The notes under the pieces were generated by a model. The model made no database searches and was not told the DNA's origin. It was given only the letters and a program-made list of their open reading frames with translations. DNA of 5,687 bases, taken from contig JBEKUT010000471.1 of assembly GCA_049514735.1 (NCBI GenBank), positions 1 through 5,687 on the forward strand, written 5' to 3'. The translations under genes and the position numbers were made by a program. The stretch comes from JAICMB01 sp049514735. GTDB taxonomy: Bacteria > Acidobacteriota > Terriglobia > Bryobacterales > Bryobacteraceae. This document shows, one piece after another, positions 1 through 5,687 of this stretch (position 1 is the stretch's first letter; each line of letters starts with the position of its first letter).

Positions 1-1094
1 GCGATCGCACTCGCTTTATAAAACGCGATTTCACGATTGCACCCCTGCCGCCCGAACCCGCAATCGCTCGATACAATCAAACGCTCGGCCGGGATATACT
101 TCAAAGCCTTCCGAATCTCGCCCGCGACATCCTCCGGCCGATCCGCCTGCAAGGAGCGATGGCTGACCGCGCCAATACAAATCTTCTTTTTCAAATCGTT
201 CTTGAACGGCTCGAACAGTTCCAGATCCCGTTGCCCGCGATCCTTCATCTCGAGCGTCCACACATCCCCGCGGCATCGCTCCAGATAAATCTCGATCGAA
301 TTCGCGTAGCTGGTGTCGTCCATCACGCGCTGCATATTCGGATTGCCCCAACAAGTGTGGATCCACAGCTCCACGTCGTCCAGGCCCTGGACCTCGCGGT
401 TGAACGCATCCACCATGAACTTCACCTCGTCATGGTCCTTGCCATAAGTGTTCGCCATGAAGTGGAACGTGGGCTCCTCGATCTGGATGCAGCGGCAGCC
501 CGCGTCGCGCAGCGCCAGCAATTCCTTGTTCATCGCTTCCGACATGTCCCAGATCACCTGCCGCTTGTCCTTGTACTTCGGCGTGTGAATATCCAGGAAC
601 AGCGCCATCACCTGCGAGCAGCACGTTCCGAATCGCACCGGCTTGCGCGTCTTCGCCTGCGCGATGCGCCACAGCTTCGGATAGTCGAGCGGCCGATGTT
701 CAATCTTGTCGACCACATGCGGCCAGCGCCAGCCGGTATAGATCTCGTTCAGCAGCGTCCCCGGAGGATAATGCAGCCACGGCGCAGTGGTCTCCTCCGG
801 CTGCAGATGATCGCCCTCGAACCCCGCCCAACGCTGCAGCGGATAATGGTGCCACGCCCGGCCCGCCATATCCTCGTCGACGTGCAGATCGCCATGCGTC
901 AATATGTCGAGTCCCGCGCGTTCCTGGTCGCCGATCAACACCGCCATCGCGTCCTGAAACTTCTCTCGATAGCGAACGTCGAGCATGCAAGTGTCGAGCG
1001 GCCGCCCCCACATACTCACGTCGAACCAGCGTGGGCGTGGAAACGATCCGGTAGTCGTGCTCGGGAGAATCAGGCCGGCAGTAGCGATAAACAT
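1..1094 (-). CDS. Cobalamin-independent methionine synthase II (MetE C-terminal-like) family protein, 3' end outside window
   Basis: The visible 364 codons form one open frame from ATG at 1094 to the left edge, with no stop reached. Family features seen: an N-terminal TTTGSFPRPRW motif (residues 13-23), QIEEP (204-208), HTC (His246, Cys248), Glu282 in TLEMKD, and DCGFG with Cys345. His/Cys/Glu/Cys is the zinc-ligand set of MetE, which uses zinc to activate a thiol (homocysteine) for methyl transfer in the cytoplasm. Full MetE is about 750 residues with two similar halves. This protein has only the catalytic half and probably lacks little at its C terminus, since such proteins are usually about 370-390 residues. 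The methyl donor and acceptor cannot be read from sequence: relatives include corrinoid-dependent short methionine synthases and epoxyalkane:coenzyme M transferase. The start at 1094 is preferred over in-frame ATG 1118 because GGAG lies 5 nt upstream. It diverges from the fucosidase gene. The family call is firm; the substrate is unknown. Confidence 0.9.
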   Translation of the reverse strand, partial: MFIATAGLILPSTTTGSFPRPRWFDVSMWGRPLDTCMLDVRYREKFQDAMAVLIGDQERAGLDILTHGDLHVDEDMAGRAWHHYPLQRWAGFEGDHLQPEETTAPWLHYPPGTLLNEIYTGWRWPHVVDKIEHRPLDYPKLWRIAQAKTRKPVRFGTCCSQVMALFLDIHTPKYKDKRQVIWDMSEAMNKELLALRDAGCRCIQIEEPTFHFMANTYGKDHDEVKFMVDAFNREVQGLDDVELWIHTCWGNPNMQRVMDDTSYANSIEIYLERCRGDVWTLEMKDRGQRDLELFEPFKNDLKKKICIGAVSHRSLQADRPEDVAGEIRKALKYIPAERLIVSSDCGFGRQGCNREIAFYKASAI

Positions 1095-1099
1095 TGTCG

Positions 1100-1103
1100 C
1101 TCC
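1100..1103 (-). promoter_or_regulatory. Ribosome binding site of the MetE-like gene
   Basis: On the minus strand GGAG is followed by five bases (CGACA) and then ATG at 1094. The alternative in-frame ATG at 1118 has no purine-rich Shine-Dalgarno sequence ahead of it, so this site decides the start. Confidence 0.6.
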
Positions 1104-1105
1104 AC

Positions 1106-1129
1106 ATTGTACTTCCATCGCAGTACTAT
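1106..1129. promoter_or_regulatory. Operator-like inverted repeat in the divergent intergenic region
   Basis: The left arm ATTGTACT (1106-1113) and right arm AGTACTAT (1122-1129) match as an inverted repeat at 7 of 8 positions, separated by an 8-bp spacer. It occupies nearly half of the 53-bp gap between the two divergent genes. It overlaps the TATA-like hexamers of both directions, which is where a dimeric repressor would act. No regulator gene is in the window, so a regulatory role is inference; short palindromes also arise by chance. Confidence 0.35.
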
Positions 1130-1154
1130 AAACTTGAGCGAAAAACCATGGAAA
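1125..1154 (-). promoter_or_regulatory. Candidate sigma-70-like promoter for the MetE-like gene
   Basis: On the minus strand TTTCCA (1154-1149; 4 of 6 to TTGACA) is followed after 18 bp by TATAGT (1130-1125; 5 of 6 to TATAAT). Transcription would start near 1118, giving a leader of about 24 nt that contains the GGAG site. The -35 lies inside the first codons of the divergent fucosidase gene. On the plus strand TATAAA (1127-1132) is the only -10-like hexamer, but it would leave a very short leader before ATG 1148 and its best -35 (TTGTAC, 1107-1112) is only 14 bp away. These are weak, consensus-only predictions. Confidence 0.3.
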
Positions 1155-2668
1155 GGCGAGTGTTCCTCAAAAGCAGCGTTCAAACCTTAACAGCGGCCGC
1201 GATTCTCCGCGGCCAGGAAACGAATGCAACCCACAAGCTCCCCACAACCGAGAGCCAATACCAGGTCGTAAAGAACTACGTTGAAAACACCCCGATCCCC
1301 GAGTATCGTTGGGCATCTTCACAAGCCTACGAAGCCTTCCGCGACATGAAGGTCGGAGTCCGCATCCACTGGGGCATTTATTCCATCACGCATCAAGCGC
1401 ACGAATCGTGGCCGTATCTCTCGCTGCCATTCCCGGATCGCCATCGCTACAACCAGTTCTACAAAACCTGGAACCCCGCGGGCTTCGACGCGGACCGCTG
1501 GACCAGTCTCTTCGCCGACGCTGGCTGCCGCATGTTCGCCTTCACCACCAAGCATCACGAAGGGTTCTCGATGTTCGACACGCACACTCGCGTGCGCTCC
1601 CGCGCAAATTGGATCGCGCCAGGCGGACCGCAGCTCGAATCGTGCGACCTCGCCTACAGCATTATGGAAACGCCTTTCCGGCGCGACGTCGTCAAGGAGC
1701 TCTGCTCGGCCGCGCATCGCCGCAATCTCAAAATCGCGCTGTATTTCTCTCATCCCGATTGGTACGACGCCGATTTTCGTCCCTACAGTTTTCACCCGCT
1801 GCAGGTTCCATCCTCGGAGAAGTTGACCGGAACACCCGTCTCCGAGAATCAGCGGAAAGGAGAACTCTCGGCTACGGTGAGCGATCCCACGCCAGCGGAA
1901 ACGAAGCGCATGGTGGATCGCCACCGCGCCCAGCTCACCGAATTGCTCACCAACTATGGCCGCATCGACATGCTCTCTTTGGACATGTGGCTTGGTCCCG
2001 CAGTCTGGCCGGAGATGCGCCGCACGCTGCTCCACTTGCGCCAACTTCAGCCCGACGTCATGTTGCGCGCCCGCGGCATCGGCAACTACGGCGATTACTA
2101 TACGCCTGAAGGCTTCGTCCCCGGAAGCAAAGAGAACACCGACGTTCCCTGGATGGTCATCTATCCGCTCGGCACGTCCTTTTCCTACGATGCGGAAGCC
2201 AGGAATTACAAAGGCGCTGCCTGGATTGTCCGCAACATTGTCGATACCGTCGCCAAAGGCGGCAATTTTCAAATCGGCATTGGACCCGACGCGAATGGCG
2301 AGTTTCATCCGGAGGCCGCGAGTCAGTTGCGCGAAAGCGGACGCTGGTTGAAGGTGAATGGCGAGGGAATCTATGCCACGCGTCCACGGCCCGGCGATGC
2401 ATGGCGCGAAGGTGAGAATATCCGCTACACCAGAAGTAAGGATTCAACCGCGACGTACTGCTTTCTCCTGAATTGGCCCGGACGCAGTGTCACGCTGACG
2501 TCTTTGCCCGCGAATCCGAATGTGCAGGTTCATATGTTGGGCTATCCCAACGCGCTTCAGTCGCGTTACGACTCTTCAAAGGGACTTGTGATTGAAATTC
2601 CAGAGGCTCTACAGGACCCTGCAAAGCGCCCGTGCGACCACGCCTGGGCGTTGCGCCTCACCGCCTGA
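1148..2668 (+). CDS. Alpha-L-fucosidase, glycoside hydrolase family 29, Tat-exported
   Basis: The 506-residue product is predicted to hydrolyse terminal alpha-L-fucosyl residues from glycans outside the cytoplasm. Start ATG 1148 gives MERRVFLKSS, a near-ideal twin-arginine motif, followed by a short, weakly hydrophobic stretch to about residue 22 without a clear AxA site. A TTG start at 1094 in the same frame would bury this motif and overlap the divergent gene. GH29 landmarks: HWG (His74-Gly76), KHHEGF (135-140), YFSHPDWY (199-206), the presumed nucleophile Asp279 in LSLDMW (most relatives have LWFDG here), and the GGNFQIGIGPDANG loop (371-384). NGEGIY (404-409) ends the catalytic barrel. 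About 90 further residues probably form the C-terminal beta-sandwich. The acid/base glutamate varies in GH29 and I do not assign it. Length is typical and no frameshift is seen. Only a weak GAG (1136-1138) lies upstream as a ribosome site. The gene is probably monocistronic, since the next gene converges on it. Confidence 0.93.
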   Translation: MERRVFLKSSVQTLTAAAILRGQETNATHKLPTTESQYQVVKNYVENTPIPEYRWASSQAYEAFRDMKVGVRIHWGIYSITHQAHESWPYLSLPFPDRHRYNQFYKTWNPAGFDADRWTSLFADAGCRMFAFTTKHHEGFSMFDTHTRVRSRANWIAPGGPQLESCDLAYSIMETPFRRDVVKELCSAAHRRNLKIALYFSHPDWYDADFRPYSFHPLQVPSSEKLTGTPVSENQRKGELSATVSDPTPAETKRMVDRHRAQLTELLTNYGRIDMLSLDMWLGPAVWPEMRRTLLHLRQLQPDVMLRARGIGNYGDYYTPEGFVPGSKENTDVPWMVIYPLGTSFSYDAEARNYKGAAWIVRNIVDTVAKGGNFQIGIGPDANGEFHPEAASQLRESGRWLKVNGEGIYATRPRPGDAWREGENIRYTRSKDSTATYCFLLNWPGRSVTLTSLPANPNVQVHMLGYPNALQSRYDSSKGLVIEIPEALQDPAKRPCDHAWALRLTA

Positions 2669-2693
2669 AAGAACCGGCTCGTTCACGCACGGA

Positions 2694-2755
2694 CCCTCCA
2701 TTCCGAGCCGTGACCGGAAGGGAGCGGTCTCCTCGAAGCGCGTCTCAATGGAAGG
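2694..2755. repeat. Nested palindromic repeat, probably interspersed (translates as SRDRKGAV); possible shared terminator
   Basis: The inner perfect stem is GACCG (2712-2716) and CGGTC (2725-2729), with loop GAAGGGAG. The outer stem pairs TCCATT (2697-2702) with AATGGA (2747-2752), extended by CC/GG (2695-2696 with 2754-2755) across one bulged A. Read on the plus strand, the core gives SRDRKGAV, a phrase I recall from spurious open frames in acidobacterial and planctomycete genomes, where it marks a dispersed intergenic repeat. Copy number cannot be checked from one copy. The element fills most of the gap between two convergent genes, and its right arm contains the last two codons and the stop of the modular-protein gene. 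The hairpin could end transcription from both sides, but no T-run follows, so an intrinsic terminator is doubtful. Confidence 0.6.
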
Positions 2756-5687
2756 TTGCCGTATACGTCGTCGTTGATGTCGAAACCGTAATGTTGTGCG
2801 AGATCGCGCCGCCATCCGACCAATTCTGGAAATTCAACGAGGCTTGCGGCGTGGACGTAGCGATAGTGTGTTGTTGGCCCACATTCCAAGTGTATGTGTG
2901 CGGCCCTGTAACCCCGGTGCCGTCCACCGTGACGATTAAGTTCGCCGGCGATGTTGTCACCGTAACCTGTACCGTCTGAATAATGGTGGTTGGATCGTTC
3001 GCCGCATCGTTCGATGTGTTAAGTTCTCCACCGCCGGCGACGGTGGCCACGTTCGTCACGCTCGGCGGCGCGCTGCCGACCAGCACAGTCAGCATGATCG
3101 CCGGATAGCTGGTGTTGGATGCCAGAACGCTCGAACGTGTACAACTTACTGTGCTCGTATTGCAAGTCCATCCCGAGCCTGACATCGACAACGCCTGCAA
3201 TCCAGCCGGCAGAGTGTCTGTCACCGTGACGGTTCCCACCGTAGGCCCCGGGCCGATGTTATTGACCGTGATCGTGTAGGCGCCAGTTTGCCCTTCAATA
3301 AACGATCCCGAGTGAGTCTTAGTAACTGTCAAATCGGCAACTTGGATGATCGGTGTGGCCAAACTTTCGGTATTGTTAGTGAGTATCACATCGCCGCCAC
3401 CGGAAACAGTTACTACGTTAGCAACTGAAGCTGCCGCGTTCGCCGCCACATTTACTGTGAGAGTGAACACCGCACTCGCGCTGCCCGCCAGCGCGTTCGA
3501 AGTCGAGCAGGTTAAAGTGCTCACAGTGCAAGTCCAGCCCGATGGACCCGAGAGCCCATTCGCCGTCAGACCAGTTGGCAGAGTGTCCACCCATTTCAGC
3601 GTCCCAACAGTCGGGGCCTGGCCCACGTTGGTCACAGTGACTGTATAAGTGTCGCCGGCGTCACCCTGCCGGAAGTTGCCGTTGTATATTTCAGCAATAG
3701 TCGGGTTGGGACCGGTCTCGAAGTTGGCCGTCACTGACATCGGCCCGGTCATCGTCAGGTTCTGGGGATTTGCTGTGCCAGTCAGCGCTCCGCTGAAGCC
3801 AGTAAATACGTAAGTTGAGTTTGCCGTGCCGCTTACTGGGACCACACTGTTCGCGTTCACATATTCAGTGGACGGTGAGACGGTTCCTTCACCTGACGGC
3901 GACACTGTCGTTGTCAGGAGATACTGTGTCTGGAAATTAGCCGTGTAAGTGGTGGCCGTCGACAGCGTCGTCACGCTGTGCGAGAGCACGCCCGAGTCGC
4001 TCCAGTTCTGCCACGCATATTGGATGCCGGTGCCGCCGCTCTGCGGCGTTGTGGTCGCGATGGTGTGACTGCTGCTCACCACCCACGTGTAGGTTTGCGA
4101 TCCGGTAAACGGCGTGCCGTTATCCACTGTCACCGTTGGTCCGCTGAGATTGCTCGCCACCGTGATCTTCACCACCTGGATAATCGTGGTTGGATTCGAA
4201 GCCGAATTGTTGTTGAGATTGATGTCGGCGCCGCCCGCGACCGTGGCCGTGTTGGTCACTAAAGGCGTGGCGTTCGCGGCGACATTCACCGTCACGGTAA
4301 TCGACGGATAGGCGTTGTTTACCGCCAGCACGTCGCCGCGAGTGCATGTCACGGTTGGGCTGGCGATCGCGCAACTCCACCCAGTGCCAGCAGAGGCCGT
4401 CGGCGTCAGACCCGCGGGCAGCGTATCGGAAACGGTCACAGTGCTGCCATCCGTCGGCCCGACCCCCACGTTCGAAACCGTAATCGTGTATGTATCGCCA
4501 GTGTCGCCCTGCGTAAAGTTGCCGGTGTGCGATTTGGCGATGGTCAGGTCGGCGCCGTTCACGGTCAGATTAGCCATCGCGGTGTTCCCGGTGCCGCCGT
4601 TGCCCGAAGTCACGGCTCCGGTTGTATTTGTATAGGTGTTCGCAGTAGCGCCTGTCACCACTACGCCGAACTGGCATTGGCCGCTTACAGGGATCGTAAC
4701 GCCTGACAGGACGATGCTGTTGGGACTCGTGAGCGTCAGCGTTCCGCCATTGCATACGCTAGTTGTCGAGCTGACGACGGTCAGGCCGGTATTCAACGTG
4801 TCGCTGAACCCCACCCCCGCGAGGGCGACCGTGTTGGCGGATGGATTGACGATCGTGAACGTCAGAGTCGTGTTCGTGTTCACATTAATCGGAGACGGGC
4901 TGAACGAAGCGGAGAGCGAAGGCGGCGCGGCCACGGTCAGCGTCGCGGTGTTGCTCGGCCCACCAGTTCCTCCTTCGGTGGAGGTCACGCTCATCAGACT
5001 GGTGCTCTTGCTCCCTGCAGTGGTCCCCGTAACGCTCGCCGAGACGGTGCATGATGCGCCGTTCGCCGGTGAAGCCGCCAACGTCCCACCCGAGAGACCG
5101 ATGCTTATGCCCATCGCAGTAGCAGTGAGTGTTGCACTACCGCAGGCGCCCATGATATTGGGGCTCGCCGCGACAACCACGCCCGTGGGCAGGCTGTAAG
5201 TGAAGCCGACGTTGCTCAACGAACTGCCGGTATTTGGGTTCGTAATCGTGAAGCTCAGCGTGCTATTGGCGTTCAAAGCAATGGTGCTGGGACTGAAGCC
5301 GACCGTGACGGTTGGCGGCGCAACTACCAGGAGGTTAGCGGTGGCCGTGTTGCCCATTCCGCCCTCGGTGGAGTTGATCTGGGCGCTGGCGCTCTTGGCC
5401 CCGGCCGTGGTCCCTGACACCGTAACCGAGATCGTGCAGGACGTATTCGTCGCCAGCGAGCCGCCGCTTAGTTGCAACCCTGAGTTCGTCAGCGATGCCG
5501 TGCCGCCGCAGCCATTGTTGGTCACCGTGCCGCCGGCTAGCAGACCGCTGCTTAGAGTAGCGCTGAACGCTAGCCCATGAAGCGTCACGTTATTAGCCGG
5601 ATTGTTGATCGTGAAGGTGAGCGAGGTGATCCCTGTCAGCGGAATGCTGGGAGAAGCGCCGAACGCCGCGGAGATGCTCGGAGGCGC
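2745..5687 (-). CDS. Large modular secreted/surface protein with DUF11 repeats, 5' end outside window
   Basis: The frame is open from the right edge to TGA at 2745-2747, giving 980 visible residues. GTG at 5588 is an internal valine, not a start: the 33 codons upstream (PPSISAAF...LTFTINNP) complete a module that recurs twice below. Composition is extreme in Thr, Ser, Val, Gly and Asn, with almost no charged helices, as in exported beta-sandwich proteins. Module order with visible residue numbers: DUF7933-like 1-122, 123-253 and 254-377; DUF11 378-503; WSD module 504-585; InlB-B-repeat-like 586-656; DUF11 658-782 and 783-903; WSD module 904-980. Twelve cysteines occur as one pair per DUF7933-like or DUF11 module. 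I see no catalytic motif, no membrane segment, and no PEP-CTERM or LPXTG-like C-terminal anchor. The stop falls directly after the last WSD module, inside a palindromic repeat. A role in cell-surface structure or adhesion is inference only; the substrate or partner is unknown. Confidence 0.9.
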   Translation of the reverse strand, partial: APPSISAAFGASPSIPLTGITSLTFTINNPANNVTLHGLAFSATLSSGLLAGGTVTNNGCGGTASLTNSGLQLSGGSLATNTSCTISVTVSGTTAGAKSASAQINSTEGGMGNTATANLLVVAPPTVTVGFSPSTIALNANSTLSFTITNPNTGSSLSNVGFTYSLPTGVVVAASPNIMGACGSATLTATAMGISIGLSGGTLAASPANGASCTVSASVTGTTAGSKSTSLMSVTSTEGGTGGPSNTATLTVAAPPSLSASFSPSPINVNTNTTLTFTIVNPSANTVALAGVGFSDTLNTGLTVVSSTTSVCNGGTLTLTSPNSIVLSGVTIPVSGQCQFGVVVTGATANTYTNTTGAVTSGNGGTGNTAMANLTVNGADLTIAKSHTGNFTQGDTGDTYTITVSNVGVGPTDGSTVTVSDTLPAGLTPTASAGTGWSCAIASPTVTCTRGDVLAVNNAYPSITVTVNVAANATPLVTNTATVAGGADINLNNNSASNPTTIIQVVKITVASNLSGPTVTVDNGTPFTGSQTYTWVVSSSHTIATTTPQSGGTGIQYAWQNWSDSGVLSHSVTTLSTATTYTANFQTQYLLTTTVSPSGEGTVSPSTEYVNANSVVPVSGTANSTYVFTGFSGALTGTANPQNLTMTGPMSVTANFETGPNPTIAEIYNGNFRQGDAGDTYTVTVTNVGQAPTVGTLKWVDTLPTGLTANGLSGPSGWTCTVSTLTCSTSNALAGSASAVFTLTVNVAANAAASVANVVTVSGGGDVILTNNTESLATPIIQVADLTVTKTHSGSFIEGQTGAYTITVNNIGPGPTVGTVTVTDTLPAGLQALSMSGSGWTCNTSTVSCTRSSVLASNTSYPAIMLTVLVGSAPPSVTNVATVAGGGELNTSNDAANDPTTIIQTVQVTVTTSPANLIVTVDGTGVTGPHTYTWNVGQQHTIATSTPQASLNFQNWSDGGAISHNITVSTSTTTYTATFH
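2748..2978 (-). repeat. WSD module 2, C-terminal end of the modular protein
   Basis: Residues 904-980 repeat the pattern of 504-585: VTVDGTGVTGPHTYTW, HTIATSTPQ, QNWSDGGAISH, TTTYTATF. Both copies follow a DUF11 module through the same PTTIIQ junction, suggesting that a DUF11-WSD block was duplicated. Where copy 1 runs on into the InlB-like module, this copy stops one residue after the equivalent phenylalanine. Confidence 0.8.
2979..3714 (-). repeat. DUF11 modules 2 and 3
   Basis: Residues 658-782 and 783-903 are adjacent DUF11 copies. Copy 3 opens canonically (ADLTVTKTHSGSF). Copy 2 is diverged at the same place (NPTIAEIYNGNF) but keeps TYTVTVTNVG and VDTLPTGL. Cysteine pairs are 720/727 in copy 2 and 842/849 in copy 3. 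The junction IIQVADLTVTK joins the two copies. Confidence 0.8.
3720..4178 (-). repeat. WSD module 1 followed by an InlB-B-repeat-like module
   Basis: Residues 504-585 carry TVTVDNGTPFTG...TYTW...HTIATTTPQ...QNWSDSG and end YTANF; the same pattern recurs at the C terminus (residues 904-980). Residues 586-656 (LLTTTVSPSGEGTVSPS...YVFTGFSGALTG...MSVTANFE) resemble the divergent InlB B-repeat found in many exported bacterial proteins. Neither module contains a cysteine. Confidence 0.75.
4179..4556 (-). repeat. DUF11 module 1
   Basis: Visible residues 378-503 begin ADLTIAKSHTGNF and contain TYTITVSNVG, VSDTLPAGL, the cysteine pair in GWSC...VTCTR (439 and 448), and close with TNTATVAGGADIN...NPTTII. 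This is the standard DUF11 layout (conserved repeat domain of bacterial surface proteins). Confidence 0.85.
4557..5687 (-). repeat. Three tandem DUF7933-like beta-sandwich modules
   Basis: This segment encodes visible residues 1-377. Each module opens with APP followed by a strand ending in FSPS or GASPS. It continues with a (S/T)LTFTI.NP core and ends with an (S/T)EGGTGNTATANL-like strand, or SGNGGTGNTAMANL in the third copy. Each holds exactly two cysteines (60 and 84; 182 and 213; 312 and 338). The copies are clearly homologous but well diverged, so they are old duplications rather than recent DNA repeats. The domain name is from memory; the repeat structure is seen directly. Confidence 0.75.

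Noticed and set aside
1094..1147. Extended N terminus of the fucosidase from a TTG start
   Set aside because: It would add 18 residues ahead of the twin-arginine motif, overlap the divergent gene start, and read through the intergenic palindrome.
159..1190. Long plus-strand open frame (343 codons) opposite the MetE-like gene
   Set aside because: Its product is rich in His, Arg and Leu without family motifs, and it lies wholly antisense to a frame with clear MetE zinc-site motifs. It also crosses the divergent promoter region and the fucosidase start.
1319..2308. Minus-strand open frame of 329 codons inside the fucosidase gene
   Set aside because: It is antisense to the GH29 catalytic domain and has no recognisable motif; codon bias in GC-rich DNA keeps such frames open.
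2592..2777. Small plus-strand frame containing SRDRKGAV
   Set aside because: It overlaps the fucosidase 3' end in another frame and owes its recognisable phrase to the palindromic repeat, a known type of false gene.
4636..5580. Two adjacent Val/Pro/Ala-rich plus-strand frames opposite the modular protein
   Set aside because: They mirror the Thr/Val/Gly-rich repeats of the minus-strand gene, with stops between them and no domain pattern. They are complements of repetitive coding sequence.
5586..5588. GTG as the start of the modular protein
   Set aside because: The frame is open upstream to the window edge and encodes the conserved first strands of the same module, so this GTG is an internal valine.

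Overview
The window looks like a piece of a GC-rich bacterial chromosome, most likely from a soil Acidobacteriota (Solibacter/Bryobacterales-like). This assignment is an inference. It rests on three things: a Tat-exported GH29 fucosidase, a large secreted protein built from DUF11 and 'WSDGG' modules of a type I associate with that phylum, and an intergenic palindromic repeat whose translation (SRDRKGAV) I recall as an interspersed element of such genomes. No rRNA, tRNA, CRISPR array, transposase or phage gene is visible.

Layout. (1) Positions 1-1094, minus strand: the N-terminal 364 codons of a single-domain MetE-like, cobalamin-independent methionine synthase II family protein, running off the left edge. 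(2) Positions 1095-1147: a 53-bp divergent intergenic region with a 24-bp imperfect inverted repeat and weak promoter-like hexamers. (3) Positions 1148-2668, plus strand: an intact 506-residue GH29 alpha-L-fucosidase with a twin-arginine signal. (4) Positions 2669-2744: a short convergent intergenic region dominated by a nested palindromic repeat, which reaches into the 3' end of the next gene. (5) Positions 2745-5687, minus strand: at least 980 codons of a giant modular surface or secreted protein. Its 5' end, including any signal peptide, lies beyond the right edge.

The modular protein reads, from N to C terminus: three DUF7933-like modules, one DUF11, one WSD module, one InlB-B-repeat-like module, two DUF11, and one WSD module. 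All twelve cysteines fall as one pair in each of the six DUF7933-like and DUF11 modules, with none in the other modules. This suggests intramodule disulfides in an exported protein.

The genes do not form an obvious operon. The MetE-like gene and the fucosidase gene diverge from one control region, and the fucosidase and modular-protein genes converge. A coherent pathway cannot be argued from this window alone. The best leads are the interspersed repeat that supplies the stop codon of the modular protein, the cysteine-pair pattern, and the operator-like palindrome.
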